From: Xylaria sp. FL1777
Lineage: Eukaryota; Ascomycota; Sordariomycetes; Xylariales; Xylariaceae
DNA length: 64,000 nt
Assembly: GCA_022578965.1 (NCBI GenBank)
Contig: MU400549.1
Span: 284,003-348,002 of the forward strand
Direction of reading: 5' to 3'
Shown: positions 49,533 through 59,855 of the stretch, piece by piece
Layout: each line of letters starts with the position of its first letter
How positions within the stretch are numbered: position 1 is the first letter of the stretch
Translations under genes and position numbers: made by a program
Notes under the pieces: generated by a model
What the model was told of the DNA's origin: nothing
The model's database searches: none
Seen by the model: the letters and a program-made list of their open reading frames with translations, nothing else

Positions 49533-51493
49533 ATGGCTCTCTCTCCGCTGCGTAATGGCCATTCCTTGCGTCCGTCCTCAACTATGGCGTATCAGCATCT
49601 GCTCAATGGTTGGCGCCAAACCATACTCGTGGCAATGTGAGTCGTCTGTTTCATCCCCTTGAGACCTCACCCACCACCTTCTTCGACCTTCCTCGGCGGC
49701 GTTGACATCGTCTTCGTGCCATCGTCTTCGTAGACGTTCTAACATTACTCTACCTTCTAGCTTGCTTACCGGGCTCCTATTCTCGAGTTTGGATGCTTCC
49801 ATTGTCTCTACGTCACTAGTCACCATATCCATCAATCTCCAGGACTTCCTCAATGCTCCTTGGGTCGTCCTCGCTTACCTCTTGGCTTACCTCGGCCTGG
49901 CAATCGGCTTCGCAAAGCTCAGTGATATCTACGGCCGCCGTGACACCATCTTCGCTGCTTGGGTCTTGTTTGCCGGCTTTTCGATTGGCTGTGCTTCTGC
50001 AACGACTATGCAACAGCTGTACGCACCTTTCATAATTGTCGAAGGTGGCAATGCACTGACCATTTTGCAGGATTATCTGTCGTGCTTTCCAGGGTATGGG
50101 AGGCTCTGGACTTTATAGCTTAGCCCAGATCGCCCTGTTTGAAGTCGGTCCAGCACACAAGCCGAGTCTCATGGGTGCTATGATTGGTCTTACTCTCGCC
50201 ATTTCCTACGTGCTCGGTCCCGTCTTGGGAGGTATTATTTCATCAAGGACCACTTGGAGGTGGATTTTCTGGATAAAGTATGGGAACAAAGAACCCTTGT
50301 CCTACCATCCCTCTTCATATCTCCTGCTAATCAACTTTCCCAGTGTCCCATTTGGCGTCGTTCTTGTTATTGGCCTTTACCTTGCCTGGCCGGCTGGTAT
50401 CGGCCGTCCCCAACGCGGATTAGACGCCATCCGACGGATTGATTTCTTAGGTAATATCCTCATTATAGCTGCCTGTACACTATTGGTGTTTGCTCTTCAG
50501 GAGGCCGGGGCGTATAGTTTTGCTTGGAATCACCCGGTCATTATCGTAGCCTTGGTCGTCTCGGTTCTCAGTTGGCTAGGCTTTGCAGCTTGGGAGCTTT
50601 TCCTAGGCTCCAAGCAAGATACCCGAATTGAGCCTATCCTACCACTTCGCCTCATGGGGAGAGTATATTCTGCTTGTGTCATGTACGTGGCTGTATTTCC
50701 CAACTCGCTACCTTTCACACGGGTTTCTGAGGCTGACACTATTAGTTGCACTTTCTGTACCGGCTTTACTTATCTGGTCATACTGGTCATCCTCCCGGAG
50801 CGCTTCCAGATCGTTAACGGTGACAACGCATTCTATTCGGGAATTCACCTGCTCCCGATGCTTGGTGCCACGGCGCTGGGTGCATTTTTTGCGGGGGCCG
50901 TCTCCCGTCGGCGCAATAATACCTCTTGGACGCTCCTCGCTGCTCATTGTTTCCAGTTACTAGGTGCAGGCCTCATGTTAATGTTGCGCGATATCACCAT
51001 GGAGATTAAGGCGCAGTACGGTTTCCAGGTGCTCCTCGGGCTTGGTATCGGGCTCTCACTCGGAGCGGCGACAATCATGGCCTCGGTGCAATCGGACCAA
51101 ACCGACCTCGCCGTGGCCCAGGGCATTGTTGCGCAGGCACGCGTCCTCGGTGGAAGTATCGGCATCGCCCTCTGTAGCATCATATTCAATGCTAGAGTAG
51201 CACATGACTTGAGTGGCCTGATGGATCCAGATGACCTAGAGGCACTTCATCACAGCCCAACGATTGCACCCTGGCTACCCACCGAACTCCAGATCAAGGT
51301 CAAGATGGTGTATGCAGCAGCCTTTACTGATGACATCAAGCTCGTGATGGGGATTACCGTAGTAGGCATTATCACGAGTTGCTTTACCTACCAGAGACAG
51401 CCACCACCCATGCCGGGAACCCCTGCGGCGAAGGAAACTTTGGGGGCGGAGCAGAGTGAGACGGAGTTAGGTGAGTTTGCCCGCCAGTCATGA
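49533..51493 (+). CDS. MFS multidrug transporter, DHA2 (14-helix) type
   Basis: Proton antiporter exporting drugs or metabolites at the plasma membrane. Five exons, 49533-49636, 49761-50018, 50071-50277, 50344-50682 and 50746-51493, give 551 residues. Splicing restores family motifs: LLFSSLDASIVSTSLVTI in helix 1, LSDIYGRRD (motif A), ICRAFQGMGGSGLYSLAQ across the 50019-50070 intron, [25 protein letters not shown] across the 50278-50343 intron, and CVICTFCTGFTYLVIL across 50683-50745. C-terminal helices include GLGIGLSLGAATIMASVQSD. The last two introns are 66 and 63 nt, without stops, so an unspliced transcript would still be open. The N-terminus is short and polar. No biosynthetic genes adjoin it. 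Confidence 0.92.
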
Positions 51494-52541
51494 GACATGG
51501 TCTTCTGCCCCGTTGGCTACAATTTCGGCTGGGGATGGGGACTTGGGGACGCCATAATTGGAAGCTTCGGTCAGTCTCTCAGAATACCCATGAGGTCTAA
51601 GGTCCGACTTGAGCAAGAACAATCATGTTATTGAGTGGCGAGTCGGTGATTGCAACATTTTAAGCCACCGGGATGACAAGGACATTGTTGAAGTCCCCGT
51701 CTTCTACGATGATATACACTGACTAGAACTCCAAATGGGAGACATGCCATCAGTGTGATGGTGGTCTTCTAGTGGGCTAGGCTGGATGCGGGCCTCATAG
51801 AGTAAGATAACCGCAGTGCCTCTGTAGGCAATGGCCCTGCGAACGCCCTTGATGTCGAAGTAAACGTATACCGAGTTTTCTGCATCAGCAACATGCGCCA
51901 AATCTTTTACTGGGCCGAGCTAGAACTGTGGACGACTACTTGTGGGCGATCCCAGTCTAGACTGGGTACTAACAGGCAACGCTTATTTTGTGTAGCCATG
52001 CATTTGTTGGTGGTGTTTGGGTACGCAGTTCTGTAGATAGTTTATGAGCGAGCCGGTCCCCGGAAATTAATCTGGGTTAACGAACGTGGATCCCTGGTAT
52101 ACCAAGGCCGAGGTAAAGGTACACTAATTACCGGACTTGTTTTGTGGCGCCTGTTTCTCTATCTAATCTAGACAAGGTAGATAGGATAGTATACGTCTTT
52201 CTTCACCCCACTGGGCCATATCCGTCCGTACCAATAGATGTGGATAACAACTGCAGCTACAAATACGTCACCGTCTTCGGCCAGAGGGAGAGTCATATAC
52301 ATGATACCGGTAGGCCGACCTAGTCAACTCGGAGGTATAGGGGTTGCATATCAAGATACCTATCAAGAAGTTGCCGCACTTGTATAGATAGTTTTCAGGC
52401 AAATAACACTTCGCTAGTGCGATAATGATATCCCTTTCGTGTCGCATCAACCGATCTTATTCCCGCCCACAATCACTTCTCTTCCGCCCCTCAACCGTGC
52501 GACGTTGTAATATCGGAACCATCCATCCCCATTTCAGTAGA
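51494..52541. other. Intergenic region, possible gene remnant inside
   Basis: It holds the 3' flank of the MFS gene and the promoter of the RraA-like gene. A minus-strand protein-like remnant at about 51655-51950 is listed separately. Confidence 0.5.
51655..51950 (-). pseudogene. Possible decayed coding remnant, unknown family
   Basis: The minus strand reads LGPVKDLAHVADAENSVYVY and then FDIKGVRRAIAYRGTAVILL, followed after a frame change and a TAG by SVYIIVEDGDFNNVLVIPVA. Both pieces look like real protein, but I do not recognise the family. It may be chance or a gene fragment. Confidence 0.25.
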
Positions 52542-53667
52542 ATGACCGACTCTCGGGGTCCCATCGTGAGGGCGCTGCAGAACTATACGACGTAGGTCGG
52601 GATACCGAAGACCATATCACCATATCAAACTCACGTGGCCTGACTTCGGGGTGGGATGGCGTTGTGACGTTATAGGTGCGATGTGTCCGACGCGCTTTGC
52701 AAACTGAAATACAGGAACGGCGGCTTCCTCTCCGGCCTGACCATGTGGTCGCCTCTCCGCCAGGATGGTGACACTAAGATCGTCGGCCCGGCTTACACGG
52801 TCAAATACGTGGCTCTTGACGACCCGGCGCCGAAGCACCCTACTCATTACGTATGTCCCTACCTCTCTCTATCTCCCAATGTCCCCGCTCTCACTTCCGC
52901 CCTCGCTCGGGTGTGTCTAATTATATACTCTTGCTAACCACCCGCCCCTTGTTTGTGTCAGATTGATCATGTACCTGCGGGAGCCGTTGTCTTTGTCTCC
53001 TGCCCTCCCAAAACCCCCAATGCCGTCTACGGCGGCCTGATGTCGACGCGCGCCCAGGCTCTCGGTGCTGTGGGTACCATTGTCGACGGGAGGTTCCGGG
53101 ATGTCCAGGAGCAGCGGGACCTTGCTTACCCGGTGAAGAGCCCCCCCACCTACCCAATCACCTACTTCTCCTAGCTATTATGTTCTCGTCTCTGTGGCAA
53201 TGGCATTGATAGACGTACGAGGTTTAGATTTTCGCGCGAGACGTGGGGACGGCACCTCCTGCGGAATTACTGAAAGTCGCCGCCGTCAACGTCCCCGTTA
53301 AGCTGCAGACCGGCGAGCAGGACATGGAAATCCGCCCTGGCGACTATCTGATCGCCGACATCAATGGCGTTGTTGTCTTGCCTGCCGAGTTGGCGGAGGA
53401 GGCTCTACCGTTGATGCAGAAGCAGGTTGAGGTGAGTTCCAAGGCTTGCTTGTGTCGTTCCCAAGGGGTTGATTGGAAGAGAATATTGCACGATTTTCCA
53501 TTTCCATCGACTTGTCCCACTTCGTGTCTAGATGTTAAGAGGCCATTTGATATGTCAATGCGGTGTACTTCGCTAACCTATGTGTTGACAAGGCGGATGA
53601 GAAGATGGCGATCGAGATCAAGAAGGGCATGAGTTTTGTCGAGGCTAGCAAGAGATTTAGATCATAG
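52542..53667 (+). CDS. RraA-like protein (HMG/CHA aldolase / oxaloacetate decarboxylase family)
   Basis: Members cleave 4-hydroxy-4-methyl-2-oxoglutarate or decarboxylate oxaloacetate using a divalent metal; bacterial relatives include RraA. Exons 52542-52591, 52676-52850, 52962-53132, 53228-53431 and 53593-53667 give 224 residues. Landmarks are TCDVSDALCKLKYRNGGFLSG minus its last residue, KIVGPAYTVKYV, GAVVFVSCPP, AVYGGLMSTRAQALGAVGTI, and VDGRFRDVQEQRDLAYPIFAR, which contains the catalytic Arg and metal-binding Asp of the G-x-x-R-D motif. RPGDYLIADINGVVVLPAEL follows, then a C-terminal helix. All four introns are GT-AG and in phase. The size suits the fungal subfamily; the true substrate is not clear. 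Confidence 0.9.
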
Positions 53668-54988
53668 AATCCTACGGCATAGCTTACTTGTTAACTTGGT
53701 GAATTAATCTGACAAGAATCTATTTACGAATTATATAAATAATAACAATTGTTCAGTGTGCGTGACAGAAACCAAGGCAATGCAAGAAGAGGCGAGCAAC
53801 GGCCTGTAGTCACCACCCCAAGTGTGATGATGTTCTGAGTCCGTCGGCCTGCCCCACCCTCGTAAATAGGATATACTCATCCGCCTTCCCACCGTGGGAT
53901 AGCGTAAAGAAAGTGCAAAGTTACTTGGTAATTGTTGAAGTGGATTGGGGCTTCGCGAGGCAGCATAGGGCTCGAATTAAGCTGAATATTTAGGGAGAAG
54001 TAATTAATGCTACACCTACTATCTGATGTGAACGGGGTGGAGCTGCACGGACTGAAGTACACACGTCTTCTCTGGTCTCCTCCGGTCCCTCTATGTGATT
54101 TGGTGAAATTCTTAACTACTAGCGGGCTCGGTGTGAAATAGATAGTTCTGGTAAATAACCCAGAGTCCATGTGGATGCCAATATTTAGCTGTGAGTCGAT
54201 GAAATGGGTCATTTCTCGGATCCGGGGTCTCTTTTCGCCCTGTCCATTTTTCTTATTAAAGCGAGTTCACCAAGAGCATCTCACCAGCATAGAGTTTACT
54301 AAATGTCCTTCCGCATCAGGCGTTTATGATAGCGATAAAGCGAACCCCCCACGCCTACATTGCACCAGGTGCTCACAAGGTATATTGCATTGTTAGGTCG
54401 GTTATCTAGCGATCAAAGGTATCGTATCCTATTACATCAGTAAAACTCGAGGAGGTATCACTAATAGACCCTCCAAAATAACAAGAGTATTACTGATGCC
54501 AGTATACCACAGACGCAACCACGTCTCCATAAAGTACCAATATGCCTCGACCTTGGATATTTGTCCGAGCTTTTGAGTACAATGGGCAGCACCCGAGCCT
54601 AGCGCGAGAGGAATATTTATAGCATCACATATCGTCGCTATTATTGCGTTTTCTTAATGCCGAGAATCACGAAGCGGGTAGCATTGAACAGGAAACTCGG
54701 AAATAGCTAATGACTTGTCTTCACGCGCCCCGGCCAAAAAGCAGTCAATAGTACTGTACCTAGGGTGAGCTTATTTCACAGTGTATGAATACAGTATCAA
54801 CACATGGTACAACATATTCTCTCGAACCTAAGTAGGTAAGTACTTACCTCCAGAGACCTTACTTAATCAGCTACATCACCCACACTACTTCAGTAGAAGA
54901 GAGAGAAAAAGGGAAAAAAAGAACAGCACCAGAAGAAGAGAATACGGCAGCAGACAAGACAAAGGGAAAGAAACAACGAAAAGACCCA
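53668..54988. other. Intergenic region, about 1.3 kb
   Basis: No gene is recognised. 54400-54700 is slightly AT-rich. A TAGGTAAGTACTTACC palindromic motif at 54833-54848 and a purine-rich stretch (54890-54985) lie just upstream of YAE1. Confidence 0.5.
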
Positions 54989-55708
54989 ATGCATCTGGCG
55001 CAGCCACCCGAGTCATTCGGCGACGAATTTGACTCACGCCCAGCCATATTCCAGATGGCATCGGTAAACCCATCGGCGTACGACCCCCTGGACGACGTAT
55101 TTGGCCCGGGTCCTGATTCGCCAGTACATGGGCCAGGCGCATCAGCAACCCGTGGCAATTCCGACATGTCACTGGATACGCGAAGACTACGGTCTCAACA
55201 CAATACCGTTGGCTATCGCGAGGGTATCACCGCCGGTAAAGCCGCCAGCATCCAAGCCGGCTTCGACCAGGGGTTCTCCCTCGGCGCCAACATCGGCATC
55301 CGGGCCGGTCAGTTGCTCGGCCTTCTTGAGGGCATCAGCGCCGCCTTGGCCGAGGCCGGCGACTCTGCTCATGCCGATGCTCTTCTGTCCGAAGCTGCGG
55401 CAGAGCTAAATCCCGAGAGCATCTTCACCTCCGAGTTCTGGGCGCCCGATGGCGACTGGGTGTACCCTGTGACAGCATCACACGAGGGCGGCGAAATTGT
55501 CTACCCCAATGTCGCCGAACAGCATCCTCTCATCTTAAAATGGAGCCGCATTGCTCGCGCTGAGGCAGATAAGTGGCTCGTTGATCAAGCCTTGCCTATC
55601 CTCGAGGACATCGAGTCGCATCCACGTGATGGCGGGGATGAGGATGCAGCGCTGCCGGATACGTCGTCCAAACTAGAGTTTACATCCCGAGACGCTATTG
55701 AATGGTGA
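54989..55708 (+). CDS. YAE1: YAE1-domain protein (Fe/S adaptor for Rli1/ABCE1)
   Basis: In yeast, Yae1 with Lto1 recruits the ABC protein Rli1 to the cytosolic iron-sulfur assembly machinery. A single exon of 239 residues. The deca-GX3 core lies at about residues 75-116: GYREGITAGKAASIQAGFDQ, then GFSLGANIGIRAGQLLGLLEG, with Gly at every fourth position. The N-terminus (SAYDPLDDVFG) and the C-terminal helical part (FTSEFWAPDGDW, LILKWSRIARAEADKW) resemble filamentous-fungal homologues. ATG 54989 is the first in frame; an ATG at 55055 (MASVNPSAYDPLDDV) is an alternative start. Confidence 0.88.
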   Translation: MHLAQPPESFGDEFDSRPAIFQMASVNPSAYDPLDDVFGPGPDSPVHGPGASATRGNSDMSLDTRRLRSQHNTVGYREGITAGKAASIQAGFDQGFSLGANIGIRAGQLLGLLEGISAALAEAGDSAHADALLSEAAAELNPESIFTSEFWAPDGDWVYPVTASHEGGEIVYPNVAEQHPLILKWSRIARAEADKWLVDQALPILEDIESHPRDGGDEDAALPDTSSKLEFTSRDAIEW

Positions 55709-56069
55709 TACATGCCGTTCATAGCCCGGTCCCTAGTTATCCCGCGCAACGTCCCCTCGGCGTTGAGTTTGTTCTTGATACGTGCTTAAAGGATATATCT
55801 ATATACTTCACGTGGTTACGGCCAGGAATTAGATGAGTGCATATATTGGAGGGTACATGAAGCTTTTTTCAAAGCCTAGCAGTACGCTACATGGAGGGTT
55901 AATAATTAATACATAACATCGTTTAGGCGAGTAACAGATTATGTAGCTTAAATAGCGCGTTGCACCGGAAACCCAGAGAGAAGAGGAAACACAACAATAT
56001 ACAACTACACAAGTGCTCTTAACACAACTACGTGGTTAAATCTATAGCGTTAAATCAATCACACCTGCA
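55709..56069. other. Intergenic spacer
   Basis: 3' flank of YAE1, somewhat AT-rich at 55890-55950; no feature seen. Confidence 0.5.
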
Positions 56070-56820
56070 ATGGCCCCAAAGGACTCTGTGATCATCAACT
56101 CGTGAGTTATTAGCTGTTTCACACTCCTTACTCGCTCGATGCGCAGTCTCACTGTACTAGTGACCCAAACCCGTGATGAGGACCTATAGCTGATACAAGA
56201 TATCAAGACACATAGCTTTGATGGAGCAATCGGCGTGTTCAATGGTGGACCACCCCACCCGTCATTCGACTTCCAGGTGGTGTTCCTCATAAACCACCCT
56301 CATCTGAAACCCCCCGCAGCACAGGAGAAACTACCGCTTCATTTCCACCCCTACCAGAAAGAGTACATCGAAGTAACAGAAGGCGTGCTTGGAGTGGAAG
56401 TGGAAGGGCAAGAGTACGAGCTGAAGCCAGGCGATGGCGACTTCACCATACGGCCGTAAGCAACCCACAAACTCTCTCCCATGGCCCTCAAGGGTTTGCA
56501 AGTGACCAAACTCCTCCTCTCGAGCGAGGAGTCCCCCGAGCGGTACCAATTAAACACGGTCTTCTTCCAGAATTGGTACAGGTACCAGAACGAGTGTTTC
56601 ATCAAGGGGGAAAAGGATGAGTATTTTCGAAATCATAAATATGTTTGATGCTGGGGGCTCGTATCTATCTTTCCCAAGTTGGATCCCGTTTGGTAGGTGG
56701 ATGGCGCAAATAGCTGGGATTGTCGTTGGGCGTTGGCTGGGAGGATCACTGGGCTACCAGCCGTTTCACCGACGTTGGACTGGTGATTGGGATTTGGCAA
56801 GTCGAAAGATGGGGTTCACT
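56070..56820 (+). pseudogene. Cupin-domain protein pseudogene
   Basis: ATG 56070 opens MAPKDSVIINS. A 45-nt GT-AG intron (56102-56146) leads to LTVLVTQTRDEDL, then a TAG at 56187-56189 in place of a probable Gln. The frame goes on through FDGAIGVFNGGPPHPSFDFQ and the cupin metal motif LPLHFHPYQKEYIEV to FTIRP, where TAA (56457-56459) replaces a probable Trp. It resumes as ATHKLSP...LQVTKLLLSSEESPERYQLN and VFFQNWYRYQ. A +1 shift near 56613-56617 moves the last part (FDAGGSYLSFPSWIPF, VVGRWLGGSLGYQPFHRRW) to another frame. Both stops can be explained by C-to-T or G-to-A change. The likely ancestral length is about 230 residues. Confidence 0.75.
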
Positions 56821-57080
56821 GGCTTAGCTACGGAGTTATCCTTCGTGATTCTAGCCCATTCCAAAGTCTTGTTCCAAATTACATCTTGTTTCGCTTTATC
56901 GTTGCTCTCTGGGGAGCTCTCATCCTGCCTGAGCAAAGTGAAGAAGCCTCTCTTATCAGCATACGTGGGTTTGAGAGCAAGTTCGATTACGTCGATGCCT
57001 GCGGGCGCAGCGGTGCGGAGAGTAGGGTCCATGAGGCTGGGAAGGGGTTGCAAAGGCCTGAACCAAAAAAAAAAAAAAAG
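56766..57080 (-). pseudogene. 3' fragment of a short-chain dehydrogenase-like gene
   Basis: The minus strand reads LPSLMDPTLRTAAPAGIDVI, then LALKPTYADKRGFFTLLRQD and AKQDVIWNKTLEWARITKDN. From memory of fungal NAD(P)-binding dehydrogenases this resembles their C-terminal end. The catalytic and Rossmann parts are absent: a 15-16 bp T run (minus strand) lies directly upstream, followed by unrelated DNA. It overlaps the end of the cupin pseudogene on the other strand. Confidence 0.45.
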
Positions 57081-58397
57081 GATGGAGAGCGGTACACGAT
57101 GGAGACGAGGGGTGGGATTGATGTTGATAATGAAATCAAATCAGACTTTCGGACCACTGCGTGTTGCACCGACCACATTATAAGTAAGCAAGGGTTATCT
57201 CCAACCGTTTGTCCTCCCTGTTATCCTAGAGTACGTAATAAAGTAACTACATCACGAGGTCATCCAGAACATAACTTCGTAGGGTACGCACGTTGGTAAC
57301 AAGGCAGGCCACCTAGGGATCATATTTCCCGAAGCTAAAGAATTGATACCTAGAGACAAGACTTAACCTAACATAACAATTGCCTTATAAGTTTTAATGA
57401 ATACTTTAATTATATTTATTTCAAATATTTTAGAACTATAAAGTTAACATAATTATTATATTTATTTATGTTTATAAAGTCTTTAAAATTAAGCTTATTT
57501 TATATAAAATATAAAACAATAAAGGAAAATCAATAAACACTTTATAAATTGGTTAACTAAGCTTTATCTCTAAATATTAATTCTTTAGCTTAACTATAAC
57601 GTTAATCATTAGTTAAACAAGTGATGCATGAGAGATATCTGAACCAACACTACCCTCTGACGGACGTGCATTTTCTGACTCGCACCATCGAGCCGTCGAG
57701 CCATTATGGGTGAGGACGTTCGCCGTTTCGTGTTACAGTGCGGTGTGCGGTGATGGGTGTCTTGGCAGAGCCTGCCGGAGACGACGGGGTATAAATTCGA
57801 ACTGCCGCCACCGCCGCGTCTCCACTTCGGAGGCTCTATTCGGGAGGTATGAATAGACGAGCGGGAGCCTCATTGGGTGTGTTGGGTGGTGGATGGTACC
57901 CCTTGCCTCGCAAAAGTAAACCGACGCATCTTTTGTAACGTTCCATGGAAACCAAGGTTCATCTTGCGTCTACCTACAGTATTAAGTATAGGTACATGTC
58001 AGTTGCCTGTATCTCTGAATGCCCAGCCGGCATCAGTAAATACCTACATAGGTAGAGAATGCCCGTGAACTATGAGAACTGCCCAGGTTCGATGCCGGCT
58101 AGGACACAGAGGCGCAAATGCCACAAGCACTCCTTGCCTGTGGCCAGTGGCTCCTGATTGGTTTTTTCAAATAGCCACTGATTGCAGAAACTAGGTTCTT
58201 CACAATATAGGACCCCTTTGGACCAGGAATGAGGTGGTGTAAATAGGAGCGCAGTTCACGACAGTGGCCACCAGACATCTTCTATGATCTCCCTTATTTC
58301 CACCTCGATTCATTCATCGACTGTCATCTTCGATTCTCACCTAACCAAGTAATAATTACTATTATACACACCGGTACCTCTATACTAGCGTAATATC
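57081..58397. other. Intergenic region with a small AT-rich island
   Basis: 57360-57625 is AT-rich and reads like a short RIP-degraded relic. The rest has normal composition, with TAGGTA motifs at 57990-58050. No gene is recognised. Confidence 0.5.
57360..57625. repeat. Short AT-rich relic
   Basis: About 265 bp of sharply higher A+T between the cupin/dehydrogenase relics and the UbiA gene. Same character as the large islands; no identity could be assigned. Confidence 0.4.
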
Positions 58398-59385
58398 ATG
58401 GGCCCTCGTCGCCAGGCATCATCCCCCGAGGCCACCTCACTGCCTCTCGCCACCCGGTACGGGGGACTTCACGCAGGAGCTTGGGTCAATGGGCCCCCCG
58501 CTAATTGGATCCCCTTTGTGCAGTTCGCCAGGCTTAGTCCCCCGGCGGGTGTCTTTCTAGTCTTGTTTCTCCCATCTGTTCGGCCTTCTCCACGGTGCAT
58601 TGCTCCAACGGGTGCCCCTCGCCCCCAAAGCCAGCTTCTCTATCTTGGCAGGTAGCTTCTTCCTCTCGAATGCCATAGATGGGTGGAATGACATTATCGA
58701 TGCCCCGATCGATTCTCTCGTCGCCCGGACACGTGATCGCCCTATTGTGAGGGGCGCTATTTCTCTCCGTGCAGCCTTCATCTTCACCGTGAGTCAAGCC
58801 CTGGCCGGGCTGTCACTACTGTTCTTGCTTCCCTCCTCGGCGACATGGACCGTTGTCTCCAGAATTGCGAGCCACTTTTACTACCCGTGGTCGAAAAGAC
58901 ACACGTACTGTGCTCAGCTTGAGCTGGGGTTCTACCTGGCGTGGGGCGTTCCTGTCGGTACAGCCGCGGCTGATATTGAGCCCTGGTCGGAGGCGGCCAT
59001 TGCTTCGACCGCCTGCCTTCTCCTCGCTTTTGTGGCCTGGACTGGCATTTATGACACAGTGTATGCCTTTCAAGATGTGAACGATGACGACAAGAGGATT
59101 GGGTTGAAGAGTATGGCCATCCTGTTTCAGCAGAGGGCAAAGATATTTCTCCTGCTCGTTCTGAGTTGCCTTTTGAGTCTGCTGATAGTCTTTGGTCGGC
59201 TGGTAGGTGGCTCGCTGCGTTATTACCTGGTAGCTGTTTGTGGTAGCTCACTGTCGCTGGGGTGGATGATCTTGAACGTCGATCTGAAAGATCCGCAGAG
59301 TTGTTGGTGGTGGTTCCGCTACCGCTTTTGGCTTGCCGGAGGATCAATTGTTGCAGGGCTTCTTAGACAATGTGTATTCGTCTAG
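58398..59385 (+). pseudogene. UbiA-family prenyltransferase gene with a +1 frameshift
   Basis: UbiA enzymes are membrane prenyltransferases using polyprenyl diphosphate and Mg; fungal ones serve ubiquinone, heme A or meroterpenoid pathways. ATG 58398 gives an N-terminus ending LSPPAGVFLVLF at 58568. The expected continuation (HLFGLLHGALLQRVPLAPKA) is in the +1 frame from 58573. It runs on through the first Asp-rich motif NDIIDAPIDSLVARTRDRP, HFYYPWSKRHTYCAQLELGF, and the second motif YAFQDVNDDDKRIGLKS to TAG 59383-59385. One extra base in TTTCTCCC around 58566-58572 explains it, and no splice sites fit. Apart from this the protein is full length (about 328 residues), so decay is recent or the base is an assembly error. 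Confidence 0.72.
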
Positions 59386-59855
59386 TTGATTAGTAGATAA
59401 TGCAGTGATACTGTGACATCGTCATGACCTCTCTATTTGTAAGATTGCGGCAGCCACAGCACGTCCGCGTGACTCCGTGTATTAGGTCCAGCAAACGTAC
59501 TTCAATGACCAATAAAAATCAGATACCTTGAGCCATCCCTTGCCAAAGGCAGCTTACAATTTGTCTTTCCATCCATATTTAGGACTCTGTGCGGAGAAGC
59601 CCATGATGTGGGCAGGCTACAACGTTCTATGTAGTAACAAACCCCTGGCTTACCTGGATGATCGGTAAAACGAGGCCGGAAATATAACCCTCGGCGTGCA
59701 TAAAAAACGAGATCTAACTGCTGTATATAACATTGTATCATCCGCCTTCTAGCTATTTCCTTCACTCAGCTACAGACTCGGTCTTTGTCTCATTTGCCCC
59801 CGATACTTGCGTCCCTTCGACGCATCTCTTACGACTAGCATTACCCGACAGTCTC
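59386..59855. promoter_or_regulatory. Spacer and promoter of the amidohydrolase gene
   Basis: 470 bp with TATATAA at 59724-59730, about 125 bp before the start codon; a plausible TATA box. Nothing else is seen. Confidence 0.4.

Noticed and set aside
56187..56189. A 36-nt intron (56154-56189) that would remove the TAG in the cupin gene
   Set aside because: GT...AG and multiple of three, but 36 nt is below the size fungi normally splice and there is no clear branch site.
58060..58110. Possible tRNA, from a GGTTCGATGCC B-box-like word
   Set aside because: No A box, no acceptor stem pairing and no cloverleaf could be drawn; GGTTCAA words at 13427 and 22223 fail in the same way.
58560..58575. 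An intron to explain the UbiA frame change
   Set aside because: The protein is continuous on both sides of the shift with no missing or extra residues, so there is no room for an intron.
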